Numbered from the stretch's first letter, positions 27,093 to 35,067 are shown. The stretch: DNA of 64,000 nucleotides from Zobellia nedashkovskayae (GCF_015330125.1 NZ_JADDXR010000002.1:1240001-1304000), one strand, 5' to 3'. Notes: generated by a model from the sequence alone, not told the origin. A program made the numbers and translations.

Positions 27093-27529
27093 AGATTAAA
27101 GACTACCTAGTTTGTTCCTTGGATTAAAGTTGACCGAAACCCTCATTTTCCTGCGGTTCATCGATGAAAATATTTCTTTTAATTGTTTTCTATTACACTC
27201 CATTTCATTCTCTCTTAAAAGCAACCAACTCAACAGTCGGTTCTGATAAAATAGGATCAAATAGATTTTCTGTTAGTTGTAGGTAGTTCTACTTGCACCA
27301 GTATCTTCCAAAATTCCGTCTGCTTGGGTATTTGCAGTATTGAAAAGAACATATATATACACATTACAATTAAATGTTGTTAGAAACAAAACCATTTTTC
27401 ATTGCTTAGTTGAACCGTCTCCTTCGGGTTACCGAGACTATGAGACAGGTGAACGAGGTATTTGTATCAAGTACGCCTACCAATAGGATAAGTTTGTATA
27501 TTTCAGTAGCTATTAAACTACATTACACT
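27093..27529. other. Gene-free stretch of 437 bp with a 12-bp TTCATCGATGAA palindrome
   Basis: No ORF with protein-like composition was found on either strand. The in-frame extension upstream of the exonuclease start reads as non-coding. The only notable element is the perfect palindrome TTCATCGATGAA at 27157-27168, preceded by GCGG. Similar TTCATCG motifs occur in other gene-free gaps of the window. Confidence 0.6.
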
Positions 27530-28243
27530 GTGTTATACAAAATTAACCTTGAACATATTCTTTTTTTAGACATTGAAACCGTTCCAGAAGAAGCGGATTT
27601 TGAGACATTGAACGATGAGAAGAAAGAACTGTGGGAACAGAAAACTCGATACCAGCGAAAAGATGAATTTACTGCTGAAGAGTTTTATGAGCGTGCGGGT
27701 ATTTGGGCAGAATTTGGTAAAATTGTCTGTATTTCTGTCGGTTACTTTCGTATAAGCGGAGAAACCAAAACCTTCAGAACCACTTCCTTTCATGGTGACG
27801 AAGCAAAACTTTTAAAAGAGTTTAAAAACCTGTTAGATGGCCATTTTGGCTCACCGAAACATTTACTTTGTGGGCATAATGCAAAAGAATTTGACTTTCC
27901 TTACATTGCACGTAGAATGATCATTAATGGAATTCAACTACCGTACAAACTTAATCTTTTTGGTAAAAAACCATGGGAAATTACGCATTTAGATACCATG
28001 GAACTCTGGAAATTTGGTGACTACAAGAATTTTACTTCGCTTAAATTATTAGCGAATATTTTAGGTATTCCTTCCCCCAAACAAGATATTGATGGTAGTA
28101 TGGTACGCGAGGTTTATTACAAAGAAAATGACCTAGATAGAATCGTAACGTATTGTGAGCTTGATGTAGTTACAACGGCACAAGTGTTTTTACGCTTGCG
28201 CGGAGATGAGTTGTTGGATGATAACAACATAAAAAGTATCTAG
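27530..28243 (+). CDS. PolB-type 3'-5' exonuclease
   Basis: 237 residues from GTG 27530 (VLYKINLEHILFLDIETVPEE). The first Met in the open frame lies 40 codons earlier in a non-protein-like stretch, so GTG is preferred. It is a DnaQ-like exonuclease of the DNA polymerase B exo2 family: FLDIETVPEE is exonuclease motif I with the catalytic Asp and Glu, CGHNAKEFDFPYIARRM motif II, and VTYCELDVVTTAQVFLR motif III. It probably removes mismatched 3' ends. It converges with the EEP gene at a 6-bp gap. Confidence 0.85.
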   Translation: MLYKINLEHILFLDIETVPEEADFETLNDEKKELWEQKTRYQRKDEFTAEEFYERAGIWAEFGKIVCISVGYFRISGETKTFRTTSFHGDEAKLLKEFKNLLDGHFGSPKHLLCGHNAKEFDFPYIARRMIINGIQLPYKLNLFGKKPWEITHLDTMELWKFGDYKNFTSLKLLANILGIPSPKQDIDGSMVREVYYKENDLDRIVTYCELDVVTTAQVFLRLRGDELLDDNNIKSI

Positions 28244-28249
28244 CAGAAT

Positions 28250-29224
28250 TTAAGTGTTATACTTCAATTGAATATACACCGGGAAATGATCACTGTATCC
28301 ACCTATATACTTGTTACCAACATAAGTTCTGAATGGTGAACCCCTGTGTTTGCCTTCAAATTCAGTCAAAAAATGTTCGTCAAAAATATTGGCGTGGGCA
28401 AAACTATGGGTACCCTTTTCAAAATTAAGAAAACTGTGTGAGACCATAATTTGATCAAAAAGCATCCATGATCTTTTATAGTTTGCACTACCGCGGTTGG
28501 GTGTAAGTAATTTTTCCATGGGATTGTACAACGTCTTGGTTTCAATTAAGGACCGTACACTTTTAGATTTTGGTCCGTCATTAAAATCACCCATTATAAT
28601 ATAATTGGGGTTGGCCTCCTCCTCTTCAATCTTGCCCATAAACTTAATTATAGTCTCTGCTGCAACCATACGCTTATGCTCGGTTGTAGAATTGCCGCTT
28701 CTTCGGGACGGCCAATGATTTACAAAAATATGTATCTCCTCTTTATTGAGCTTTCCCTTTACGTATAGAATATCTCGTGTAGTATCCCTTCTTCCATTCT
28801 CTTCATAAAGTAATAACGCAATAGGCTCTGAATGTAAAACCTCAAAATGATCTTTATGATAAATTAGGCCACAATCAATACCTCTTTCATCTGGAGAATC
28901 ATAGTGTACATAATCATATTTAATGTTTGCAAGATGTTCCGTAGCAAGAAGATCCTCCATAACCTGCTGGTTCTCAATCTCTGCCACACCCACAAGTACG
29001 GGTGGATTTTGCGTTTCCGAATTCCCGATTTCGGCTATAGTCTTACCCAGTTTATACAACTTTTTTTTGTACCTTCTTAAAGACCACTTTTTACGTCCTT
29101 TAGGGGTAAAATCATCGTCCAGAGTATTAGGGTCGTCTATAGTATCGAATAGATTTTCTAGGTTATAGAAGCTAATTGTATTTAAACGGCTTCCCTTTTT
29201 TTTTCTGAAAAATGAAAAAATCAT
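28250..29224 (-). CDS. Endonuclease/exonuclease/phosphatase family protein
   Basis: 324 residues. EEP-fold motifs in order: SFYNLENLFDT, VGVAEIENQQVMEDL (metal-binding Glu), IHIFVNHWPSRRSG (catalytic His), YIIMGDFNDGPKSKSV and GGYSDHFPVYIQ. Substrates in the family range from DNA to phosphoinositides and extracellular nucleic acids. The N-terminus MIFSFFRKKKGS has no signal peptide, so a cytoplasmic location is likely. The ATG is 76 bp from hflX, in divergent orientation. Confidence 0.85.
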   Translation of the reverse strand: MIFSFFRKKKGSRLNTISFYNLENLFDTIDDPNTLDDDFTPKGRKKWSLRRYKKKLYKLGKTIAEIGNSETQNPPVLVGVAEIENQQVMEDLLATEHLANIKYDYVHYDSPDERGIDCGLIYHKDHFEVLHSEPIALLLYEENGRRDTTRDILYVKGKLNKEEIHIFVNHWPSRRSGNSTTEHKRMVAAETIIKFMGKIEEEEANPNYIIMGDFNDGPKSKSVRSLIETKTLYNPMEKLLTPNRGSANYKRSWMLFDQIMVSHSFLNFEKGTHSFAHANIFDEHFLTEFEGKHRGSPFRTYVGNKYIGGYSDHFPVYIQLKYNT

Positions 29225-29277
29225 AAATTTCTCGATTGCGATCTTAAAATTACGAAAATAGCTCGGTCAGTATTGCT

Positions 29278-29285
29278 TAAATTTG
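29278..29285 (+). promoter_or_regulatory. -7 promoter box of hflX
   Basis: TAAATTTG, an exact TAnnTTTG match, 15 bp before the hflX ATG at 29301; no clear -33 TTG. Confidence 0.4.
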
Positions 29286-29300
29286 CAATTTAGTTTAGAT

Positions 29301-30512
29301 ATGTTAGAAAAGAAGACCATAGACCACGAAAAGGCCGTATTAATAGGTATTATAAACCGTGAACAGAACGAGAACAAAGTTACCGAGTATCTTGATGAGC
29401 TTGAGTTTTTGACCTACACCGCAGGTGGAGAGGTTTTGAAGCGTTTTGTGCAAAGAATGGATGTTCCCAACCCAAAGACACTTATTGGTTCCGGTAAGAT
29501 GGAAGAAGTGGAAACATTCGTTAGAGCTAACGACATAGGATCCGTAATTTTTGATGATGAACTGACGCCCGCTCAACAACGAAATATAGAAAAGATCTTA
29601 CGTTGCAAAATCGTTGACCGTACTAGCCTTATTTTGGACATTTTTGCCCAACGCGCGCAGACGAGCTACGCTAGAACGCAAGTAGAATTGGCTCAATATG
29701 AATATTTACTGCCTCGCCTAACCGGACTTTGGACTCACCTTGAACGCCAACGTGGTGGTATTGGTATGCGCGGACCAGGGGAAACAGAAATTGAAACGGA
29801 TAGGCGAATTGTACGTGACCGTATTTCTCTATTAAAAAAGAAATTACTTAAAATAGATAGGCAAATGGAGACCCAACGTGGTAACCGTGGTGCTTTGGTA
29901 CGTGTAGCTTTGGTAGGATATACCAATGTGGGCAAGTCTACTTTAATGAACGTGATTAGTAAAAGTGAGGTATTTGCCGAGAACAAGTTGTTTGCAACAC
30001 TAGACACAACGGTGCGTAAAGTTGTAATAGGGAATTTACCTTTTCTATTAAGTGACACTGTTGGATTTATCCGTAAACTGCCTACTCAGCTAGTAGAAAG
30101 CTTTAAAAGTACTTTGGATGAAGTCCGCGAAGCAGATTTGTTGCTTCATGTAGTTGATATTTCGCACCCTCAGTTTGAAGAGCATATAGAATCTGTAAAT
30201 AAGATTTTAGGTGAAATAGATAGTGCCGATAAGAACACTATTATGGTATTCAATAAAATTGACAAATACGAACATGCTGAAATAGACGATGATGATTTGA
30301 CAACCGAAAGAACCGGAAGGCATTTTACCATTGCAGATTGGAAACAGACTTGGATGCAACGTGTGGGAGACAGAGCACTCTTTATATCGGCATTGAATAA
30401 AGAAAACTTAGATGAATTTAGAAAAAGGGTTTATGACGAAGTTAGGGATATTCATGTAACTCGCTTTCCGTACAATAATTTTCTATACCCAGAAAATTTA
30501 GACGAGTACTAG
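29301..30512 (+). CDS. hflX: GTPase HflX
   Basis: 403 residues from ATG 29301; a TTG at 29283 is overlapped by the promoter box. HflX binds ribosomes and splits stalled or heat-damaged 70S particles. The N-terminal domain contains LIGSGKMEEVETFV and FDDELTPAQQRNIEKIL; the linker has RLTGLWTHLERQRGGIGMRGPGETEIETDRR; the G domain has G1 LVGYTNVGKSTLMN, G3 LSDTVGFIRKLP and G4 FNKIDK. The gene is followed directly by the tandem non-coding modules. Confidence 0.95.
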   Translation: MLEKKTIDHEKAVLIGIINREQNENKVTEYLDELEFLTYTAGGEVLKRFVQRMDVPNPKTLIGSGKMEEVETFVRANDIGSVIFDDELTPAQQRNIEKILRCKIVDRTSLILDIFAQRAQTSYARTQVELAQYEYLLPRLTGLWTHLERQRGGIGMRGPGETEIETDRRIVRDRISLLKKKLLKIDRQMETQRGNRGALVRVALVGYTNVGKSTLMNVISKSEVFAENKLFATLDTTVRKVVIGNLPFLLSDTVGFIRKLPTQLVESFKSTLDEVREADLLLHVVDISHPQFEEHIESVNKILGEIDSADKNTIMVFNKIDKYEHAEIDDDDLTTERTGRHFTIADWKQTWMQRVGDRALFISALNKENLDEFRKRVYDEVRDIHVTRFPYNNFLYPENLDEY

Positions 30513-30567
30513 CTAATTTTTTGATTTGAACTTACCGTTCATCGGAGATACCGGACGACTTGTATTT

Positions 30568-30597
30568 TTCACAACAGACTTGGCTAGATTCACAACA
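30568..30597 (+). repeat. 9-12-9 direct repeat, copy 1
   Basis: TTCACAACA twice, separated by 12 bp (21-bp period). It starts 30 bp after the start of a TTCATCG box at 30538. The second repeat lies between the TTG and TAATTTAG promoter-like elements, so a bound protein could contact or block RNA polymerase. Confidence 0.8.
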
Positions 30598-30754
30598 ATA
30601 ATTTAGACAGGCAAGTAAACCAACGTAAGTTTACAGTGTAATTAAGTGATAGCAATGACCCCAAATCGAATCTTGAACTTAACCGAAACAAGTAATGAAC
30701 CCAAACCCATTGCTTGACTAAAAAAATAATACCAAATTGACCAAACCTACTTGA

Positions 30755-30786
30755 TAAAAAAACCCTCTTACCAGAGGGTTTTTTTA
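30755..30786. terminator. Intrinsic terminator of module 1
   Basis: AACCCTC (30761-30767), loop TTACCA, GAGGGTT (30774-30780), with runs of A before and T after, so it works in both directions. Confidence 0.8.
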
Positions 30787-30863
30787 TGCTCTGTATTTTC
30801 TGAAACATACTTTTTACTAGCTCTCATAAACCGTTCATCGGAGATACCGCACCACTGGTATTT

Positions 30864-30893
30864 TTCACAACAGACTTGGCTAGATTCACAACA
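30864..30893 (+). repeat. 9-12-9 direct repeat, copy 2
   Basis: TTCACAACA at 30864-30872 and 30885-30893, period 21 bp, 30 bp after the start of its TTCATCG box (30834). The 12-bp spacer GACTTGGCTAGA is identical to that of copy 1. Confidence 0.8.
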
Positions 30894-31078
30894 ATAATTT
30901 AGATAGAGCAGTAAACGAGCGTAAGTTTACAGTGTAATTAAGTGATAGTAATGACCCCAAATCGAATCTTGAACTTAACCGAAACAAGTACGAATCCCAA
31001 ATCCGAACTTGACCTACGAAAAGCTTAAAATTGCGACCCCAAATTGCAATCAAAATTTTACTAGTAAACCTACTTAAC

Positions 31079-31106
31079 AAAAAAGCCCGTTCACACGGGC
31101 TTTTTT
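31079..31106. terminator. Intrinsic terminator of module 2
   Basis: GCCCGT (31085-31090), loop TCAC, ACGGGC (31095-31100) and TTTTTT; an A-run precedes it, so it is bidirectional. Confidence 0.85.
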
Positions 31107-31184
31107 GTTTTTTAGAAATCTCAATCGCTCCGAATCCTGTTATTTACAGTGTAGTTCATCGGAGATATGTTTATTTTAACGAGT

Positions 31185-31214
31185 TACACCACAAATTAAG
31201 ACATGTTCACAACA
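31185..31214 (+). repeat. 9-12-9 direct repeat, copy 3 (one arm degenerate)
   Basis: TACACCACA (7 of 9 matches) and TTCACAACA, period 21 bp. The kept period despite changed sequence supports a functional spacing. Confidence 0.6.
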
Positions 31215-31352
31215 AAAGTTTAACAATTATGGAGTTGCCATCTACATTCGTCTTGTATTTGAAATTTTAGTGTATGTCCCAAAAAATTACTTAATCCAAG
31301 GTTTGATTTATTATTTGACTGTATAACCAAGCTTAACGTATCCTACTTAACT

Positions 31353-31384
31353 AAAAAACGCCCCGATATAGATCGGGGCGTTTT
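31353..31384. terminator. Terminator between module 3 and the DUF3078 gene
   Basis: CGCCCCGAT (31359-31367), loop ATAG, ATCGGGGCG (31372-31380), A-run before and TTTT after. It can end both module 3 (+) and the suf-linked DUF3078 operon (-), whose stop is at 31411. Confidence 0.88.
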
Positions 31385-31410
31385 CCATTATATATAACTT
31401 AATTTTTTTC

Positions 31411-32364
31411 TTAGAAAGCGTAGTTCAGACCAAAAAGGTAAAAACTCTGTAAGCTATTGTCAATACTGTCAAAAGTTGGAGATGGAGTTGTTGTACCATT
31501 AGCTGCATCCAATGCTTTAGCTACATCAATTGCATTAGCCAAAGTTTCTTGGTTGTTATTTCTTAATCCAAATTCAAAACCTACACCAATACCTTTCCAA
31601 AGTGTGTAACCAAAAGAGTTGGTCCACGTCCAGTTAGATAAATCGCTGGTTTTATAACTCTGAAAAGTAGAAAAGTTAGTCTTAAAGTTAATAGCGCCTA
31701 ATTGCTTAGTATAATCAACTACAATTTTAGCACCTAAAGAAGATTCGTAAGCTGCATCGTTATCTGCAAATACAAAGTTATAGTTCAATGGGTGAATAAC
31801 AACTACCATATCAGGAATAGGAGTCCAAGTAGCACCAATACCAAAATCCAAATAACCTGGATCATTAAAGTTATTAGCAATAGACGTTCTGTATTCTCCC
31901 AAAGCAGAGATAGCAAAATTCTTGTTCAACTTGTAACCGTAAAGAGAGTTGATAGTGAAAACATCTGTAGTGTTACCAAATCCTTCTTCGTCTGCTGGGT
32001 TATTTTTGTCATCTAGTTTAACCCATTGCAAATTAACATTAGCAGAGTTTCTCCAGAAGAACTTCTCTCTATCTAAATTAGCAATAGCGTTAATTGTAAC
32101 TCCAATATTTCCTGCAGAGTTATCTGGCGTTCCTTGTGAATACCAATTGTTGAATTTTGAAAGATTAGCACCAATAGTACCAAAAGCATTTATTTTCCAA
32201 CCTGGAAAAGCATCAATTTGCCCTTGTAGCGCATCTACTCTACCTTGAATGGCAGCAATAGAATCCTTTTTAGTAGCCTGTTCAGTTTTTAAATCATCTA
32301 TTGTTTGTGCAAAACTCACCGAAAAGGTAAGTAACGCCAAAGATGTAAGCAGTAATTTTCTCAT
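31411..32364 (-). CDS. DUF3078 outer-membrane beta-barrel-like protein
   Basis: 317 residues with a signal peptide (MRKLLLTSLALLTFSVSFAQ), then a short coiled-coil-like segment (DDLKTEQATKKDSIAAIQGRVDALQGQID) and alternating beta strands ending in aromatic YLFGLNYAF, as in outer-membrane barrels. WKINAFGTIGANLSKFNNWYSQGTPDNSAGN is typical of DUF3078 proteins of Bacteroidota. The function is unknown. It is the last gene of the sufS-sufE-DUF59-DUF2480 run but has its own -7 box and its own terminator. Confidence 0.85.
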   Translation of the reverse strand: MRKLLLTSLALLTFSVSFAQTIDDLKTEQATKKDSIAAIQGRVDALQGQIDAFPGWKINAFGTIGANLSKFNNWYSQGTPDNSAGNIGVTINAIANLDREKFFWRNSANVNLQWVKLDDKNNPADEEGFGNTTDVFTINSLYGYKLNKNFAISALGEYRTSIANNFNDPGYLDFGIGATWTPIPDMVVVIHPLNYNFVFADNDAAYESSLGAKIVVDYTKQLGAINFKTNFSTFQSYKTSDLSNWTWTNSFGYTLWKGIGVGFEFGLRNNNQETLANAIDVAKALDAANGTTTPSPTFDSIDNSLQSFYLFGLNYAF

Positions 32365-32392
32365 GGTTATGTGTGTTTATTAATTAGAACCA

Positions 32393-32400
32393 CAAAAGTA
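32393..32400 (-). promoter_or_regulatory. -7 promoter box of the DUF3078 gene
   Basis: On the minus strand TACTTTTG, an exact TAnnTTTG match, 28 bp before the start codon. Confidence 0.45.
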
Positions 32401-32430
32401 CTAATTGTCACTTATTTTGAGAATAAAAGT

Positions 32431-32937
32431 CTACTTTCTTTTATAGAGAGGTACAGAAGAACATGCCTCACCATACATGAGAGATTTTACAACAGGTTGT
32501 AACTTTCCTATTATCAATACGTAAGCATTGGGAGGCACTGGTTTATTGCTGCATCCTTTAACAATAACCAGTTTATCTTTTAATCCTGAAACATCTAAAT
32601 CTTTTAGGGTTTCTGTGTATAAAAGGGTCTCTAATTCCTCTAAAGAGCCTTGAATAAACCTCTTTGCAAAAGGTTGTAGTTTAGTTGCCAATAACATATA
32701 GGCCCAACTTGGCACTATGGCGCCTGTGGAACAATGTAAGGCTACATAAGCATCTTGATATTGAGACCAGTCATGTTCTGCAGCTTTCGCTCTAAAATCC
32801 TTCTCTTTTAGCAAAAAGCCTTCCAGCAACCATTCTGAAATATCAAAAAGCACACGCTTTCCTGGGAGATAGTAATCCTCCAGGTTAAATGTAATGAGTT
32901 TGCTCTGAGCTACTTTATTAACGATTTCTTCTGACAT
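32431..32937 (-). CDS. DUF2480 family protein linked to Fe-S assembly
   Basis: 168 residues, no signal peptide. The sequence (EEIVNKVAQSKLITFNLEDYYLPG, IVPSWAYMLLATKLQPFAKR, IVKGCSNKPVPPNAYVLIIGKLQPVVKSLMYGEACSSVPLYKR) matches DUF2480, a Bacteroidota family usually encoded beside suf genes. Conserved Cys residues near the C-terminus (KGCSN, EACSS) could bind metal or sulfur. It is 8 bp downstream of the DUF59 gene. The exact role is unknown; a part in Fe-S cluster formation is inferred from context. Confidence 0.8.
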   Translation of the reverse strand: MSEEIVNKVAQSKLITFNLEDYYLPGKRVLFDISEWLLEGFLLKEKDFRAKAAEHDWSQYQDAYVALHCSTGAIVPSWAYMLLATKLQPFAKRFIQGSLEELETLLYTETLKDLDVSGLKDKLVIVKGCSNKPVPPNAYVLIIGKLQPVVKSLMYGEACSSVPLYKRK

Positions 32938-32945
32938 ATTTTGTT

Positions 32946-33275
32946 TTAAAGCAACCCTAATTCTAATTTGGCTTCTTCACTCATAAGATCCTGCGTCCAA
33001 GGTGGATCAAAAGTAATTTCAACCTCGGCATCTTTCACTAAATCCAAAGACTTCACCTTTTCTTCTACTTCGGCAGGAAGAGATTCCGCCACAGGGCAGT
33101 TTGGAGATGTAAGTGTCATTAAAATTTTGACCTCATTATCTTCATTCACGAAGACATCGTAAATCAAACCTAATTCGTAAATATCAACAGGGATTTCCGG
33201 ATCGTAAATCGTCTTGAGTACTATTACTATTTTTTCGCCCAATTCTTGGGTATCTACTGCTGTTTCTTCGCTCAT
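32946..33275 (-). CDS. MIP18/SufT-like (DUF59) Fe-S assembly protein
   Basis: 109 residues. The core IVLKTIYDPEIPVDIYELGLIYDV and LTSPNCPVAESLPAEVEEKVKSL, with the conserved Cys, identifies a DUF59/MIP18 domain such as in SufT and PaaD, which help mature Fe-S proteins. It stands between sufE and the DUF2480 gene on the same strand, with small gaps, so it is part of the suf operon. Confidence 0.88.
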   Translation of the reverse strand: MSEETAVDTQELGEKIVIVLKTIYDPEIPVDIYELGLIYDVFVNEDNEVKILMTLTSPNCPVAESLPAEVEEKVKSLDLVKDAEVEITFDPPWTQDLMSEEAKLELGLL

Positions 33276-33330
33276 CTTCTTGGAATTAATTCTTTAAAAA
33301 TTTAGGGCTATTTCAATTACGAACAGTGTC

Positions 33331-33753
33331 CTAATTTAATTGGGTTTGGTATGCTACTGCATATAGTTTCAATTGCTTGATCATGCTTACCAAACCATTT
33401 GCACGTGTAGGAGAAAGATGCTCTTTCAAACCAATTTCATCAATAAAATCGGTGTCTGCATCAATAATATCTTGTGGTTTCTGATTGCTAAAAGCGCGTA
33501 TTAAAATAGCAATTATACCTTTCGTTATAATAGCGTCGCTATCTGCAGTAAAAACCAACTTATCTTCTTCTAACTCAGCATGAACCCACACTTTACTTTG
33601 GCAACCTTTAATAATATTATCAGCAGTCTTATATTTTTCATTGATAAGCGGAAGACTCTTGCCTAAATCAATCATATATTCATAACGCTGCATCCAATCA
33701 TCAAACATGGAGAATTCATCTACTATTTCGTTCTGTATTTCCTTTATCTGCAT
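33331..33753 (-). CDS. sufE: SufE sulfur-acceptor protein
   Basis: 140 residues. SufE accepts persulfide sulfur from SufS and passes it to the SufBCD scaffold. The signature is DNIIKGCQSKVWVHAELEEDKLVFTADSD with the acceptor Cys in GCQS, and ITKGIIAILIRAFSNQKPQDI. It starts 74 bp after sufS ends and is in the same operon. Confidence 0.93.
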   Translation of the reverse strand: MQIKEIQNEIVDEFSMFDDWMQRYEYMIDLGKSLPLINEKYKTADNIIKGCQSKVWVHAELEEDKLVFTADSDAIITKGIIAILIRAFSNQKPQDIIDADTDFIDEIGLKEHLSPTRANGLVSMIKQLKLYAVAYQTQLN

Positions 33754-33827
33754 TGTTGCTGTTTTGGGTAAAAATACAATAAGTATCTATGGATTTCAAT
33801 TCTTTAAGAGAATCATAACGCTTATGG

Positions 33828-35042
33828 CTATTCTAGCATGCCCTTAGCTCTAAGAACAGCCTTAACTAGCACATCTACCTCATCCATAGTATTATAAAAG
33901 CTAAAACTAGCTCTTACCGTTCCAGGAATTTTGTAGAAATCCATAATTGGCTGCGCACAATGGTGACCAGTTCGTACGGCTACCCCAAGCTTGTCTAAAA
34001 TAGAACCAATATCATAGGGATGTAACCCTTCTATATTGAAAGAAATAACCGAGGTTTTGTTCTTTGCAGTTCCATAAATCTTAAGCCCTTCTATTTTTTG
34101 TAGTTCTTGCGTAGCATATTCAAGCAATTCGTGCTCGTATGCAGCAATGGCGTCAAAACCTATAGCATTCATGTAGTCTAAGGCAGCACCAAAGGCAATA
34201 CCTCCACAAATGTTTGGTGTACCTGCTTCAAATTTATGCGGAAGATCGGCATAAGTAGTTTTTTCGAAAGTAACCTCTGCAATCATTTCGCCACCTCCTT
34301 GATAAGGAGGTAATTTATTGAGCCACTCTTCTTTTCCGTACAACATACCAACTCCTGTTGGTCCACATATTTTATGTGCAGAAGCAGTGTAAAAATCTAC
34401 ATCTAGTTTTTGCATATCTGCTTTAATGTGTGGGGCAGCTTGTGCACCATCAATCAAGACAGCAGCGCCAACCTCATGTGCTTTATCTATAATTTCCTTA
34501 ATAGGATTTATAGTTCCCAATGCATTTGAAATATGATTACAGAATACCAGTTTGGTTTTATCGGAAAGTAAATCATCGTAGACATCCATCAGCAACTCAC
34601 CGGCAAGGTTCATTGGAATAACCTTAAGAACGGCACCTGTTCTTTCGGCCAACATTTGCCAAGGCACAATATTGGAATGGTGCTCCATAGCGGAAACCAA
34701 AATCTCATCGCCTTTTTCAAGAAGCGTTGAAAATCCGTTTGCTACAATATTTATACTGTGGGTTGTTCCCGAAGTAAATATAATCTCATACGAGTTTTTC
34801 GCATTAAAGTGCTTCTGGATTTTCTGCCGCGCTACTTCATAATGGTCAGTTGCTTCTTGCGAAAGCGCATGCACACCACGATGTATATTGGCATTGTAAT
34901 TTTGGTAATAATCTACTATAACATCTATGACCTGTTGTGGTGTTTGCGATGTAGCGGCATTGTCCAAGTATACCAAAGGTTTCCCGTTAACCTCTCTTTT
35001 AAGAATAGGGAAATCTTTGCGAATTTTAGTAACGTCTATCAT
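33828..35042 (-). CDS. sufS: Cysteine desulfurase SufS
   Basis: 404 residues from ATG 35042; an ATG six codons upstream is overlapped by the promoter box. It is a PLP enzyme taking sulfur from cysteine. VYLDNAATSQTPQQV, FTSGTTHSINIVANG, ASAHKICGPTGVGMLYG with the PLP Lys, and VRTGHHCAQPIMDFY with the persulfide-forming Cys identify the SufS group (type II, short active-site loop). It is followed by sufE, its partner. A strong -7 box lies 17 bp upstream, consistent with separate transcription from sufABCD. Confidence 0.96.
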   Translation of the reverse strand: MIDVTKIRKDFPILKREVNGKPLVYLDNAATSQTPQQVIDVIVDYYQNYNANIHRGVHALSQEATDHYEVARQKIQKHFNAKNSYEIIFTSGTTHSINIVANGFSTLLEKGDEILVSAMEHHSNIVPWQMLAERTGAVLKVIPMNLAGELLMDVYDDLLSDKTKLVFCNHISNALGTINPIKEIIDKAHEVGAAVLIDGAQAAPHIKADMQKLDVDFYTASAHKICGPTGVGMLYGKEEWLNKLPPYQGGGEMIAEVTFEKTTYADLPHKFEAGTPNICGGIAFGAALDYMNAIGFDAIAAYEHELLEYATQELQKIEGLKIYGTAKNKTSVISFNIEGLHPYDIGSILDKLGVAVRTGHHCAQPIMDFYKIPGTVRASFSFYNTMDEVDVLVKAVLRAKGMLE

Positions 35043-35059
35043 AGTAATTAAATTGAGCA

Positions 35060-35067
35060 CAAAGATA
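35060..35067 (-). promoter_or_regulatory. -7 promoter box of the sufS operon
   Basis: On the minus strand TATCTTTG, an exact TAnnTTTG match, 17 bp before the SufS start. No TTG at -33. It explains how sufS is expressed despite the terminator upstream. Confidence 0.5.

Larger units (their letters stand above)
30531..30786 (+). ncRNA. Module 1: candidate small-RNA transcription unit
   Basis: An intergenic unit between hflX and module 2. In order: ACCGTTCATCGGAGATACCG (from 30534), direct repeats TTCACAACA at 30568-30576 and 30589-30597, a promoter-like pair TTG (30580-30582) and TAATTTAG (30599-30606, one mismatch to TAnnTTTG), hairpin GTAAAC/GTTTAC (30615-30634), a conserved core starting ACAGTGTAATTAAG, then CCTACTT (30746-30752) and a terminator. 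Modules 2 and 4 share all of this. The core contains a 20-codon frame (MTPNRILNLTETS...), but it is not kept in module 4, so I favour non-coding RNA. Transcription is inferred. Confidence 0.45.
30824..31106 (+). ncRNA. Module 2: candidate small-RNA transcription unit
   Basis: Second tandem copy, near-identical to module 1 over the promoter-proximal 150 bp. ACCGTTCATCGGAGATACCG starts at 30830, TTCACAACA repeats at 30864-30872 and 30885-30893, TAATTTAG at 30895-30902, hairpin GTAAAC/GTTTAC at 30911-30930, and the GACCCCAAATCGAATC core near 30953. A second GACCCCAAAT follows near 31036. The 3' end has CCTACTT (31069-31075) and a terminator. It diverges from module 1 in the last 100 nt, as related small RNAs with different target regions might. 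Small minus-strand frames across modules 1 and 2 exist but are not conserved as protein in module 4. Confidence 0.45.
31146..31384 (+). ncRNA. Module 3: divergent copy of the candidate small-RNA unit
   Basis: Third tandem copy. TTCATCGGAGATA starts at 31155, a degenerate repeat TACACCACA at 31185-31193 pairs with a perfect TTCACAACA at 31206-31214 (same 21-bp period, same 30-bp offset), and the 3' end has CCTACTT (31342-31348) and a strong hairpin. The internal core and hairpin of modules 1, 2 and 4 are missing, and there is no convincing -7 box, so it may be a decayed or specialised copy. Confidence 0.35.

Noticed and set aside
30568..30597. TTCACAACA repeats as LytTR binding sites
   Set aside because: The 9-12-9 geometry fits, but the sequence matches only about five of eight defined consensus positions, so the family of the regulator is left open.
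30650..31030. Short plus-strand frames starting MTPNRILNLTETS in modules 1 and 2 (20 and 25 codons)
   Set aside because: In module 4 the same segment has TTG instead of ATG and a TAG stop after six codons, so the frame is not kept although the nucleotides around it are.
30590..31080. Two minus-strand frames (72 and 64 aa) with shared C-termini across modules 1 and 2
   Set aside because: The similarity follows from the DNA repeat itself. The matching plus-strand frame in module 4 has scattered non-conservative changes (F to V, L to R, S to L), so selection at the protein level is not supported.
30531..31384. CRISPR array
   Set aside because: The repeats are only 9 bp, occur in pairs at 21 bp and then recur after about 300 bp; there are no unique spacers of even length and no cas genes.
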